Positions 9,795-17,917 of a DNA stretch of 64,000 bases are shown here, in pieces (the stretch's first letter is position 1; each line of letters opens with the position of its first letter). The stretch is from assembly GCF_012641515.1 (NCBI RefSeq), contig NZ_JABAHY010000007.1, positions 1 to 64,000 of the forward strand, written 5' to 3'. Below the pieces are notes generated by a model. It made no database searches. It saw only the letters and a program-made list of their open reading frames with translations, and was not told the origin of the DNA. This stretch comes from Nesterenkonia sedimenti (GTDB lineage: Bacteria > Actinomycetota > Actinomycetes > Actinomycetales > Micrococcaceae). A program made the translations under genes and the position numbers.

Positions 9795-11000
9795 ATGAGC
9801 CGATTCACGGACCTCCGCCGCCGCCTGGGCCGCATCTCCCGCAGTGCCACCGAAGAGGAACTGGCCGCAGTACAGAAGACAGTGGCCGAACTCGCCGGGG
9901 AGGTCAGCATCCTCTCAGCAAAACTGGACGTTCTGGGCAGCGACCAGCCCCGTGAGGTCGATATCGCCCTGGTCTCCGACTTCCGGCTCCCCGGCGGAAC
10001 CACCGCCTCCATTGCCGAGGAAGTCCGTGCCCAGTCAGCCGCAGGGCTCACCACTGCTCTGATCCACGCCCAGAGTGAGGCCACCAAAACCTCCACCGGC
10101 TTCAGCAAGCACATCCAGGCCGTAATGGATCTCCCTGGTGTCCACGTGGTCTCGCCCCGTGCAGCACTGCACGCCGAACTCCTGGTGGTCCGGCACCCCC
10201 TGGTGGCCCAGACCGCTGCAGCAGGCTTCAAACACATCAGCGCCGAATCTGTACTCCTGGTGGCCAACCATCCCGCGGTGGATGCGGCAGGGACATGGCA
10301 CTACGACGTTGCAGCCACCACAGCCCGGCTCACCGAACTCTTCGGCACAGATCCTCTCTGGGCTCCGATCAGCCCCGTGGTCCGGGACTCCATCGCCGCC
10401 CAGGAAGTCTCCCGTATCCAACTGCGTGAGCAGGACTGGGTCAATATCTTCGGCACCGAGACGACGGCGACGCCCCGTACCGGATTCACAGCCCACCCGC
10501 CGATTATCGGCCGGCACTCCCGGCCGCAGAAGGAGAAATGGCCGGCAACGGCTGAGGAAATGTTGGCGGCATACCCCGAGAACGGACAGCACCCGGTGCG
10601 AATCCTCGGCGGGGGGGAGATCCCAGAGAAAGTTCTCGGCCGAGTCCCGCACTCCTGGGAGGTGTTGCCCTTCGGTGCTGCCAAACCTGCGGACTTCCTC
10701 CAGGGGGTGGACTTCTGGGTGTATATGCACCACCCAGAATGGAAGGAAGCCTTCGGCCGGGCCATCATCGAAGCCCTGGCTGCAGGATGTGTGGTCATCC
10801 TGCCCACTTATCTGAAGGCCGTCTTTGGAGAGGCAGCCCTCTACAGCGACCCCGCCGGGGTGAGCAAGCTGATCGACCGCATCTCAAATGACGAAGAGGC
10901 ATACCTCGCGCAGTCCCGGCTCGGCCAGGAGTTCGCCCTGAACTACGGTCCCGCACGTCACCTCGCACGTCTGGCTGACCACGGAGTGATGGCTGAATGA
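9795..11000 (+). CDS. GT-B fold glycosyltransferase
   Basis: 401-residue soluble protein. Residues 1-50 form a likely coiled coil (EEELAAVQKTVAELAGEV). The GT-B type core follows: an N-terminal half with DIALVSDFRLPGGTT near residue 55, and a C-terminal half with HHPEWKEAFGRAIIEALAAG near residue 312, which matches the donor-binding E-x7-E region of GT4-like enzymes. GCVVILPTYLKAVFGEAALY completes it. It likely adds a sugar to the polymer exported by the neighbouring transporter. It starts 19 bp after the ATPase gene and overlaps the next gene by ATGA. The sugar and acceptor are unknown. Confidence 0.75.
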   Translation: MSRFTDLRRRLGRISRSATEEELAAVQKTVAELAGEVSILSAKLDVLGSDQPREVDIALVSDFRLPGGTTASIAEEVRAQSAAGLTTALIHAQSEATKTSTGFSKHIQAVMDLPGVHVVSPRAALHAELLVVRHPLVAQTAAAGFKHISAESVLLVANHPAVDAAGTWHYDVAATTARLTELFGTDPLWAPISPVVRDSIAAQEVSRIQLREQDWVNIFGTETTATPRTGFTAHPPIIGRHSRPQKEKWPATAEEMLAAYPENGQHPVRILGGGEIPEKVLGRVPHSWEVLPFGAAKPADFLQGVDFWVYMHHPEWKEAFGRAIIEALAAGCVVILPTYLKAVFGEAALYSDPAGVSKLIDRISNDEEAYLAQSRLGQEFALNYGPARHLARLADHGVMAE

Positions 11001-12712
11001 GTACGCCAGTATGCGGAGTGCTCGGGCAGCTGACACCCGCCTCCCAGCAACAGGCTGAGGACATGGTCACCGCCGCCCAGCAGGAGGGAGTTGAGCTCCA
11101 GGCGGCAGGACACAACGAGACCGGGATCTTCTACACAGCAGCCGGAACCTCCGCGGCAGGTGTGGCGAGCGTCTTGTGGAATGCCGCCGGAGAACTCCCA
11201 GCGGCACTGGCTCCTACCAAGAACCCCGCCACAGACTGGACTGCTGCAGCCCGGGAGGCTGATGCCTGTGGCATTCATCAGCGCAGCGACGGCTCCTGGA
11301 TCCTGCACGGCAGCGTATCCGGCACCCAGGTGCTCTATGTCTACGAGGCCCCAGGCGGCGTCGTTCTCTTCTCCACCCGGCTGCGCTGGCTGACCAGGGC
11401 CGCAGAGCAGCTGAGCCCGGACTGGCAGTCCTGGACCGAGATCATCGCCTTCGGTGCGCCCCTCTCTGGACGGACCACCTTCGCAGGCATCCACCGTCTG
11501 AAGCCCATGGAGTACCTCGAGACCACAGGGGAGGGGCGAGTCAACCGAGGCGCAGCACACTGGGCCTGGGAGGACTACACCCCACAACCGGTATCAGATC
11601 TCCAGGACATCACCGAGGCAACGATCGGGCATATGTCAGCCCAGATGCGGCCCTATATCGCCGAGGCAGGCACTGCCAATCCCATGCTCTCCGGGGGGCG
11701 GGACTCCCGCATGCTCACTGCCCTGGCCCTGAATGAATCTGCCGAGACCACTGAGGTCACCGCCTGGACCACCAGCTCAGATTCCGGGACAGCCCTGGAG
11801 GAGCTCATTGCCGCACAGGTGGCCGAGACTCTGGAGGTCGACCACCGGATCATCACCGGGCGGTACAGCCAATTCGCCCAGGACTTCACGGAGTACGCCG
11901 ATGCGGTGGACTATCAGGCATCCTTCCACTTCTGGCTGATGCCGGTGGTGCGCCGGCTTAAGGAGACACCGGGGCCCATCTTCGACGGTATCGGCGGGGG
12001 AGTGCTGCTCGGGGGCGGTTTCGCAGATCCCCCGAACGCCCACCGGTTGAGCCGGCAGGATCTCGTCGCAGCCCGTATTGGGTCCCGGGCTCGCTACCTC
12101 ACCGAGGCGCAGAAGGTGCTGGCTGAGACAGCCGCTGCCGGTGTCAGCAGCCGCAGTTCGGCAGCTGCGGAGCCTGTCGCCCAGCAGTACCTCGACCATC
12201 CCAATGGACATACGCTGACCTCTTACCTCCTGCGTACCGTACCGGGTATTGCGCCAGCCCCGGCTAAGGTCCTCGGCAGGGCCCAACCCACGCTGATGCC
12301 CATGGTCAGCGATCCCGTGGCTCAGTTGGCCTTGAGTCTGCCGCACGAGGTCAAAGCCGATGGTGCCTGGTACCCGTATCTGCTCAAGGCTGCGGACCCC
12401 CGGCTGGAGGGTATGGAGACAGCAGATGACCTCATGGGCCGCCGGCACCACAAACGGCGCATCGCCAGTGTGGAGGCTGCTGCCTATCTGGGTGGGCTGA
12501 TCCAGAACGGCCCAGCCTCCGGGCTACTCGCCCCGCAGTTGCGAGAGGCTGATCTCTCTGCACCCGGGGGGCTAATGACCTGGCAGCGCATGCTCAACAG
12601 CCAGCGCCCGCAGCACCTCATCCGTGGTCTGGCGATGCTGACCCTCTGGCTGCAGGAGCACCAGGGGCAGCTGAAAGACAGCGACCCGGTCAAGGGGGTG
12701 CAGAATGCCTGA
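10997..12712 (+). CDS. asparagine-synthase-like protein
   Basis: 571 residues with the two-domain plan of AsnB. Residues 1-200 resemble the glutamine-hydrolysing Ntn domain, and from about 210 comes the ATP-pyrophosphatase domain with LSGGRDSRML (the SGG-x-DS PP-loop). In true AsnB the catalytic Cys is residue 2 after Met removal. Here the CGVLG sequence begins at residue 6 (MSTPVCGVLG), so normal processing to an N-terminal Cys is doubtful and glutaminase activity may be lost. Such proteins occur in many actinobacterial surface-polysaccharide clusters and may amidate a sugar acid or peptide. It overlaps the glycosyltransferase gene (ATGA) and the next gene (8 bp). Confidence 0.75.
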   Translation: MSTPVCGVLGQLTPASQQQAEDMVTAAQQEGVELQAAGHNETGIFYTAAGTSAAGVASVLWNAAGELPAALAPTKNPATDWTAAAREADACGIHQRSDGSWILHGSVSGTQVLYVYEAPGGVVLFSTRLRWLTRAAEQLSPDWQSWTEIIAFGAPLSGRTTFAGIHRLKPMEYLETTGEGRVNRGAAHWAWEDYTPQPVSDLQDITEATIGHMSAQMRPYIAEAGTANPMLSGGRDSRMLTALALNESAETTEVTAWTTSSDSGTALEELIAAQVAETLEVDHRIITGRYSQFAQDFTEYADAVDYQASFHFWLMPVVRRLKETPGPIFDGIGGGVLLGGGFADPPNAHRLSRQDLVAARIGSRARYLTEAQKVLAETAAAGVSSRSSAAAEPVAQQYLDHPNGHTLTSYLLRTVPGIAPAPAKVLGRAQPTLMPMVSDPVAQLALSLPHEVKADGAWYPYLLKAADPRLEGMETADDLMGRRHHKRRIASVEAAAYLGGLIQNGPASGLLAPQLREADLSAPGGLMTWQRMLNSQRPQHLIRGLAMLTLWLQEHQGQLKDSDPVKGVQNA

Positions 12713-13247
12713 TAAACCCATGGCAACCGGCTGGTTCGCGCAGAAGGCACTGCCTGTGCTGCGCCGCCAGCAACGCCGGATAAGCCGCCGATGGCGGAAC
12801 CTGCGCAGCCAGATCGCCCCACGAATTGCCGTTCTTGGAACCACCGGCCTGGCGTTACCCGGCAAGGCGATGGACCTGCAGAGCCCACAGATCAAAACCG
12901 CGCGGCTGAGAGGTCTGGATGCCATGGTGATCGGTCCCAGCACAGTCTCAGAGGAACACGGTACTGGAGCGGCGGTGGTGATTGCTCCCACCGTCCGCAA
13001 TATGCTGATCCGCGCAGAGACCCACAGCGTGCCGACAGTGCTGGTAGTCGAGGCAGCCCAGCAGTTAGAGACTCCGCTGGCAGCAGTAGTCACCCATCTG
13101 GTGACCGCTGATCACCAGCTGCTGGGGCCCCTGCGAGATTTCGCCGGTGCTGAGCGGACGATGCTGCTGGAGCAGCCGACCAACCGCACAGCGGTGACCC
13201 GTATCCTCCTGGAGTTGACCAGCGCCCACTTCCGACCCGGCGCCTAA
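12705..13247 (+). CDS. uncharacterised protein of surface-polymer cluster
   Basis: 180 residues; I do not recognise the family. The first 40 residues are strongly basic and Arg-rich (QRRISRRWRNLRSQ), then alternating short hydrophobic strands (IAVLGTTGLALPG, DAMVIGPSTV, AVVIAPTV, VPTVLVVEAAQQL, HLVTADHQLLGPL) suggest a Rossmann-like alpha/beta domain. This could be one half of a GT-B glycosyltransferase. There is no signal peptide or membrane span. Its ATG lies inside the end of the asparagine-synthase-like gene (8-bp overlap), so it is translated with the cluster. It is the last gene of this operon, ending 25 bp before a convergent gene. Confidence 0.7.
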   Translation: MPDKPMATGWFAQKALPVLRRQQRRISRRWRNLRSQIAPRIAVLGTTGLALPGKAMDLQSPQIKTARLRGLDAMVIGPSTVSEEHGTGAAVVIAPTVRNMLIRAETHSVPTVLVVEAAQQLETPLAAVVTHLVTADHQLLGPLRDFAGAERTMLLEQPTNRTAVTRILLELTSAHFRPGA

Positions 13248-13272
13248 GGGGCCGCTCAGGGGCGTAGCAGGC

Positions 13273-14490
13273 TCAGATAACCCGGCGCAGCTTGTAGTAG
13301 GCGGCGGCCCGGGGATCAGCCAGCAGCGGGCCATGGGCTTGGAGCACATTCATCCCGGAGTTGATATTGGCTTCCAGGATCACCGGACCTTTGGGGCTGA
13401 TGATGACATCCCAGCCGATGTACTCAAAGAAGGACAGCCGGCGGGCCGCATCCAGAATCAGCTCTCGAGTTTCCTCCCAGAAGGGCACCTGATGGCCTTC
13501 GATCTGGGCTCCGGAGTCCGGATGCGCACTGAACCAATGCAGGGAATCATCCTCAGGCAGCTGAGTGGCCGCCGAGAGCTTGCCGGTCTCGAGGTCCACA
13601 TTGGCGCTGAACCCACCCTTGGTCCAGTTGTCGATATGGCCGGAACGCACCGAGCCGACCCGCTGCGAGGCTCGGGCGATGAACGGCTGCCAGTCATCGG
13701 TGACATCCGGCATGGTCAGCAGACGGATGGTGTTGGTCGAATGGGGGTTCAGGCCCGCCTGCTCAGGATGCTGGGCTACAGCAGCCTCGAAAAGCAGGGG
13801 CTTGGGGAACTCCCGCACCCAGTCAGCCATCTCCTCGATGCTGGTGGGCTGACCATCCATCCGGTAACCGCCCTCCGGGGTCTTCTTCAGGGAGCGGACC
13901 CCATTGGCCTCGGCACCATGGAGAGGCTTGACGAAGATATGACCGCGCTCATCGAGGGACTGGCTCAGGAACTCAGAGATCTCCAACCGGCCGGCCTCCG
14001 GGAAGGGGTGGACGAACCCGCGGGTGTGCACACCCAGAAGATCGACGACGTCGGACTCCAGTCCCAGCGAGTTCACCAGCAGGAAGAAGGAGAACTTATT
14101 GTCCAGCACCTCCTGCAGATGGGGGCTGACCATCCGCTTGGTGCGCAGATACCGCTGAACGTCATTGATGTAGAGGGAGGGGTCGTTCTCCGGCAGCCCA
14201 TACAGAGTGACCGAACGGGACAGGAAGCCACGCCGCCACCACTCCGGCTTGCGGTTCGACCACTGAGTCTCCCAGCGGAACTCCTTACGCAGGAACAGCC
14301 GGGCAGTATTGAGCTGACGGCGCCGGTAACGAAGAGTCCGCGCAGTACGCTCCGGAACGCCCAGGGGATCCTTGACGTTTTCCACCGCCCGCTGAGCGAA
14401 CCGCTTGACGAAACCGGGTTTGACGAAACCCGGATTGGGGTCGCGGGGAGCGTTTTCGGGCACCTCTGAGGAGCGCGGAGAATCAGCCAT
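13273..14490 (-). CDS. sugar-transfer-associated ATP-grasp protein
   Basis: 405-residue cytosolic protein. It resembles the ATP-grasp family found in exopolysaccharide clusters: DNKFSFFLLVNSLGL, HIFVKPLHGAEANGVRSL (the ATP-binding Lys and loop), FEAAVAQHPEQAGLNPHSTNTIRLLT and the metal-binding end PVILEANINSGMNVLQ with E-x-N intact. The family is thought to ligate an amino acid or other amine to a sugar-linked carboxylate, but the reaction is unproven. The ATG at 14490 is chosen as the start of the conserved part; in-frame starts upstream lack a ribosome site. It is convergent with the preceding cluster and divergent from smc, 91 bp away. Confidence 0.78.
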   Translation of the reverse strand: MADSPRSSEVPENAPRDPNPGFVKPGFVKRFAQRAVENVKDPLGVPERTARTLRYRRRQLNTARLFLRKEFRWETQWSNRKPEWWRRGFLSRSVTLYGLPENDPSLYINDVQRYLRTKRMVSPHLQEVLDNKFSFFLLVNSLGLESDVVDLLGVHTRGFVHPFPEAGRLEISEFLSQSLDERGHIFVKPLHGAEANGVRSLKKTPEGGYRMDGQPTSIEEMADWVREFPKPLLFEAAVAQHPEQAGLNPHSTNTIRLLTMPDVTDDWQPFIARASQRVGSVRSGHIDNWTKGGFSANVDLETGKLSAATQLPEDDSLHWFSAHPDSGAQIEGHQVPFWEETRELILDAARRLSFFEYIGWDVIISPKGPVILEANINSGMNVLQAHGPLLADPRAAAYYKLRRVI

Positions 14491-14581
14491 GGAGGCGATG
14501 CTACCGGGCATCAGGCAGAATAGTGGGGATTGTCCTCGCAGAGCCGATATCTGATCCGTGTAAAGGAGGTGGCCCGCACCG

Positions 14582-17500
14582 GTGCATCTGAAGACCCTGA
14601 CTGTCCGCGGATTCAAATCCTTCGCCTCTGCCACCACCTTCGAATTCGAACCCGGAGTCACCGCGGTGGTCGGCCCCAACGGGTCAGGTAAATCCAATGT
14701 GGTCGACGCACTGGCCTGGGTCATGGGGGAGCAGGGGGCGAAGTCCCTGCGAGGCGGGTCCATGGAAGACGTCATCTTCGCCGGCACAGCCGAACGACAG
14801 CCCCTAGGCCGAGCCTCAGTCTCACTGACCATCGATAACTCCGACGGCGCTCTGCCCATCGACTACACCGAGGTCACCATCTCCCGGACCATGTTCCGAT
14901 CCGGGGGGTCCGAATACACCATCAACGGGACCAAATGCCGCCTGCTGGACATCCAGGAACTGCTCTCGGACTCCGGTCTCGGCCGTGAGATGCATGTCAT
15001 CGTCGGCCAGGGACAGCTGGACCAGATCCTGCACGCCACCCCGGAACAGCGCCGAGGCTTCATCGAAGAGGCCGCAGGAGTGCTCAAACACCGACGGCGC
15101 CGGGAGCGTTCAGTACGCAAGCTGGAATCCATGCAGACCAACCTCGAACGCCTCGAGGATCTCATCGGCGAGATCTCACGCCAGCTTGCCCCACTGGGCC
15201 GCCAAGCCAAGGTCGCCCGCCGGGCACAACGCATCCAATACGACCTGCGGGATGCGCTCTCCCGGATCATCGCCGATGACCTCGTAGCCGCTGCAACAGC
15301 CCTGCAGGCCTCATCTCAGGGTGAGCAGCAGGATCATGATGCCGCAGTCCGGCTCAAGGCCGCCCTGGCTGAACAGGATGCCCGGATCAATGAACTCAGT
15401 GCCGCGGCTGAGGCCCAGCGCAGCCAGGCGGAGAAACTTGCCGGTGGGCACCACAGGCTCTCCCAAGTCCAGGAGCGGCTCCGGTCAGTGGCTTCTCTGG
15501 CAGCCGAACGGGCCCGCAGCCTGCGCAGCAACAGCACAGTGGAGTTCTCCACCGGGCGCGATCCACAGCAGCTGCGCGCTCAGGCCGAGGAGATGACCCA
15601 GGAGGCGGAAACTCAGCACGCAGAGGTCCTGTCCGCCCAGCAGAACTTGGAGACGATCAGCCAAGCCAGGGCCGAGACCGAGGAACAACTCAAGGCCGAG
15701 GAGAACCTCATCACCGAACAGCTGCGGGCCGTGGCCGACCGCAAAGCAGGTCTTGCCACCCTGCGCGGCAGAGTCGAGACCGCGCAGGGCCGGGTCGATG
15801 CCGCCCAGGCTAGGAAACGCCGTGCTGAACAGCAGCAGGAGAACGAGCAGATCTCCCTGGAGAGCTCCCAGGCCGAACGCCAGGAGCTCGAACAGAAGCT
15901 GGCAGAACTGGAAACCGGTGAGAACAGCCTGGAAGAGGCCTACCGGATCGCACGGCGGCATTATGAGCAGCTCAGGGCCACCCATGACGAGCTCTCTGCC
16001 GAACAACGCCGGCTCGAGATTGCTGTCAGCGAATACCGGGCCCGCATCTCAGGGTTGGAAACTGCGCTCGCCGCCGCTGAGGAGACCGTCAAACTCAACG
16101 AACCCGGAGCAGCTTTCCCCCTGGAACTTGTCCAGGCAAGCACCGACCTCGCCGAGTCCTTGGAGAAGACCCTGGAGGGGGCCGTCGTCGTCGATGACAA
16201 GGACTTTGGGCAGCGTTTGGTCGACAACGGCCAGGCCGCAGCCGCCCTGGCCCTGGGTCAGGCAGTTATCCGCGACGGTGAATGGGTGGCAGGAGAGTCC
16301 ACAGCGGCAACCCTACGCGCCCAGAGCGAGGAATTCACCAACAGACTGCAGGAAGCCGAGCAGCAGCTGCAGGAGGTGGCCAAGAAACTGGAAGCCAGCC
16401 GCAGCGAGGTCACCGCCGCCGAGCTGAAGGCCAATGAGGCCTCTGACGCCCTGCAGGCCAGTGAGTCGGCAGTCAAGACCGCCACTGAGCAGCTGCAACG
16501 ACTGAACAAGGAAACCTCCAGGTCCCAGGAGCGGATCGAAGCAGCAGCTAAGGAAATCGCAGAAGCTGAAACTGCTGCCGCTGATGCCGCCGAACAGCTC
16601 CAGGAGGTCAGCTCACGACTGGAGGCAGCCGAGAATGACGAGCTGGTGGAGGAACCCTCCACCGCAGAACGGGACCAGCTGGCCGAAGCAGCCTCAGCCA
16701 AACGACGGGACGAGGTCGATGCCCGACTGGCCCTGCGGGCGGCAGAAGACCAGCACAAGCAGCTGCTGGAACGAGCAGCCTCCCTGCGCCGGTCCGCCCA
16801 AGCCGAGGAGCACCGGCGCGAACAGGCCAAGCGAGCCGCAGCCATACGCTCCGAGCGAGCCGATAAGGCAGAGGAGATCGGTGCAGAGGCCGAAGAAGCC
16901 GTGGGACGCATCGAGAGCCAGCTGGCTGCAGTACAGGCTGCCAAGGAAGCCGCCCAGGAGGCCCACCAGCAGCTGAAGGCCAAAGTCGCTGAGCTCACCG
17001 AGGCGCGTGCCGTCGAGTCCGGAGAGTTGGAAGAGGTCACCGCCCGGCTGCACCAGGCAGAAGTCCGGCAGACAGAGCTTCGGTTGGCCCTGGAAGCAGC
17101 TGAGAGCCGGGCTGAGGAGGAACTGAGCCTCACTCCTGAGTACCTCATTGAGCACTACGGCCCCGACCAGCTGATCCCTGACCCGGAGGCGGAAACTGAC
17201 TCCGAGGAGGAGGGAGAGGCCGGGGTGCCCTATATCCGGGCGGAGCAGGAAACCCGTCTGGAACGGGCACGCAAAGATCTCAAAGCTCTCGGCAAGGTCA
17301 ATCCGCTGGCGCTGGAAGAACATGCTGCCCTGGAGGAACGGCATACCTATCTGCAGGAGCAGCTGGCCGATCTCAAGAAATCCCGCCAGGACCTCCTGGA
17401 CATCATCGCTGAGGTCGACTCCACCGTTCATCGGGTCTTCACCGAAGCCTGGGAAGACACACGAGTGCAGTTCGAGCGGGTCTTCGGGCGTCTGTTCCCT

Positions 17501-17917
17501 GGGGGAGAGGGAAAGCTGGAGCTGACTAACCCCGAGGATATGCTCAACACAGGCATCGAAGTCCAGGCTCGGCCCCCGGGGAAGCGGATCCGCCGTCTCT
17601 CACTGCTCTCCGGCGGGGAGCGCTCGCTGACCGCGGTGGCGCTGTTGGTGGCGATCTTCAAAGCCCGGCCCTCTCCCTTCTATGTGATGGACGAGGTGGA
17701 GGCAGCCCTCGATGACACCAACCTCTCCCGCCTGTTGGTGATCTTCGAAGAGCTGCGGGAGAATTCTCAGCTGATCGTCATCACTCACCAGAAACGGACT
17801 ATGGAGATCGCAGACGCACTCTATGGCGTGTCCATGCGCCAGGACGGGTCTACTCGGGTAGTGTCCCAGCGGCTACGCGATACGCAAGAGGCCAAGCCTA
17901 CGAAGGAACCCGTATGA
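14582..17917 (+). CDS. smc: chromosome partition protein SMC (short hinge)
   Basis: 1111-residue condensin ATPase that organises and segregates the chromosome with ScpA/ScpB. Walker A is GPNGSGKSN near residue 33. A long coiled coil runs to about 505, a second one from about 580 to 920, and the C-terminal head has the LSGGERSLTAVALLVA signature and Walker B FYVMDEVEAALDD. The hinge between the coils spans only about 513-575, against roughly 120-150 residues in typical SMCs; the first half appears missing, which also explains the total length being about 80 short. GTG start after AAAGGAGG. Its stop overlaps the next gene by ATGA, so the ATP-grasp island is translated behind it. Confidence 0.93.
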   Translation: MHLKTLTVRGFKSFASATTFEFEPGVTAVVGPNGSGKSNVVDALAWVMGEQGAKSLRGGSMEDVIFAGTAERQPLGRASVSLTIDNSDGALPIDYTEVTISRTMFRSGGSEYTINGTKCRLLDIQELLSDSGLGREMHVIVGQGQLDQILHATPEQRRGFIEEAAGVLKHRRRRERSVRKLESMQTNLERLEDLIGEISRQLAPLGRQAKVARRAQRIQYDLRDALSRIIADDLVAAATALQASSQGEQQDHDAAVRLKAALAEQDARINELSAAAEAQRSQAEKLAGGHHRLSQVQERLRSVASLAAERARSLRSNSTVEFSTGRDPQQLRAQAEEMTQEAETQHAEVLSAQQNLETISQARAETEEQLKAEENLITEQLRAVADRKAGLATLRGRVETAQGRVDAAQARKRRAEQQQENEQISLESSQAERQELEQKLAELETGENSLEEAYRIARRHYEQLRATHDELSAEQRRLEIAVSEYRARISGLETALAAAEETVKLNEPGAAFPLELVQASTDLAESLEKTLEGAVVVDDKDFGQRLVDNGQAAAALALGQAVIRDGEWVAGESTAATLRAQSEEFTNRLQEAEQQLQEVAKKLEASRSEVTAAELKANEASDALQASESAVKTATEQLQRLNKETSRSQERIEAAAKEIAEAETAAADAAEQLQEVSSRLEAAENDELVEEPSTAERDQLAEAASAKRRDEVDARLALRAAEDQHKQLLERAASLRRSAQAEEHRREQAKRAAAIRSERADKAEEIGAEAEEAVGRIESQLAAVQAAKEAAQEAHQQLKAKVAELTEARAVESGELEEVTARLHQAEVRQTELRLALEAAESRAEEELSLTPEYLIEHYGPDQLIPDPEAETDSEEEGEAGVPYIRAEQETRLERARKDLKALGKVNPLALEEHAALEERHTYLQEQLADLKKSRQDLLDIIAEVDSTVHRVFTEAWEDTRVQFERVFGRLFPGGEGKLELTNPEDMLNTGIEVQARPPGKRIRRLSLLSGGERSLTAVALLVAIFKARPSPFYVMDEVEAALDDTNLSRLLVIFEELRENSQLIVITHQKRTMEIADALYGVSMRQDGSTRVVSQRLRDTQEAKPTKEPV

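Noticed and set aside
13333-14469. 378-codon plus-strand frame opposite the sugar-transfer ATP-grasp gene
   Set aside because: Shadow of a real gene with clear motifs on the other strand.
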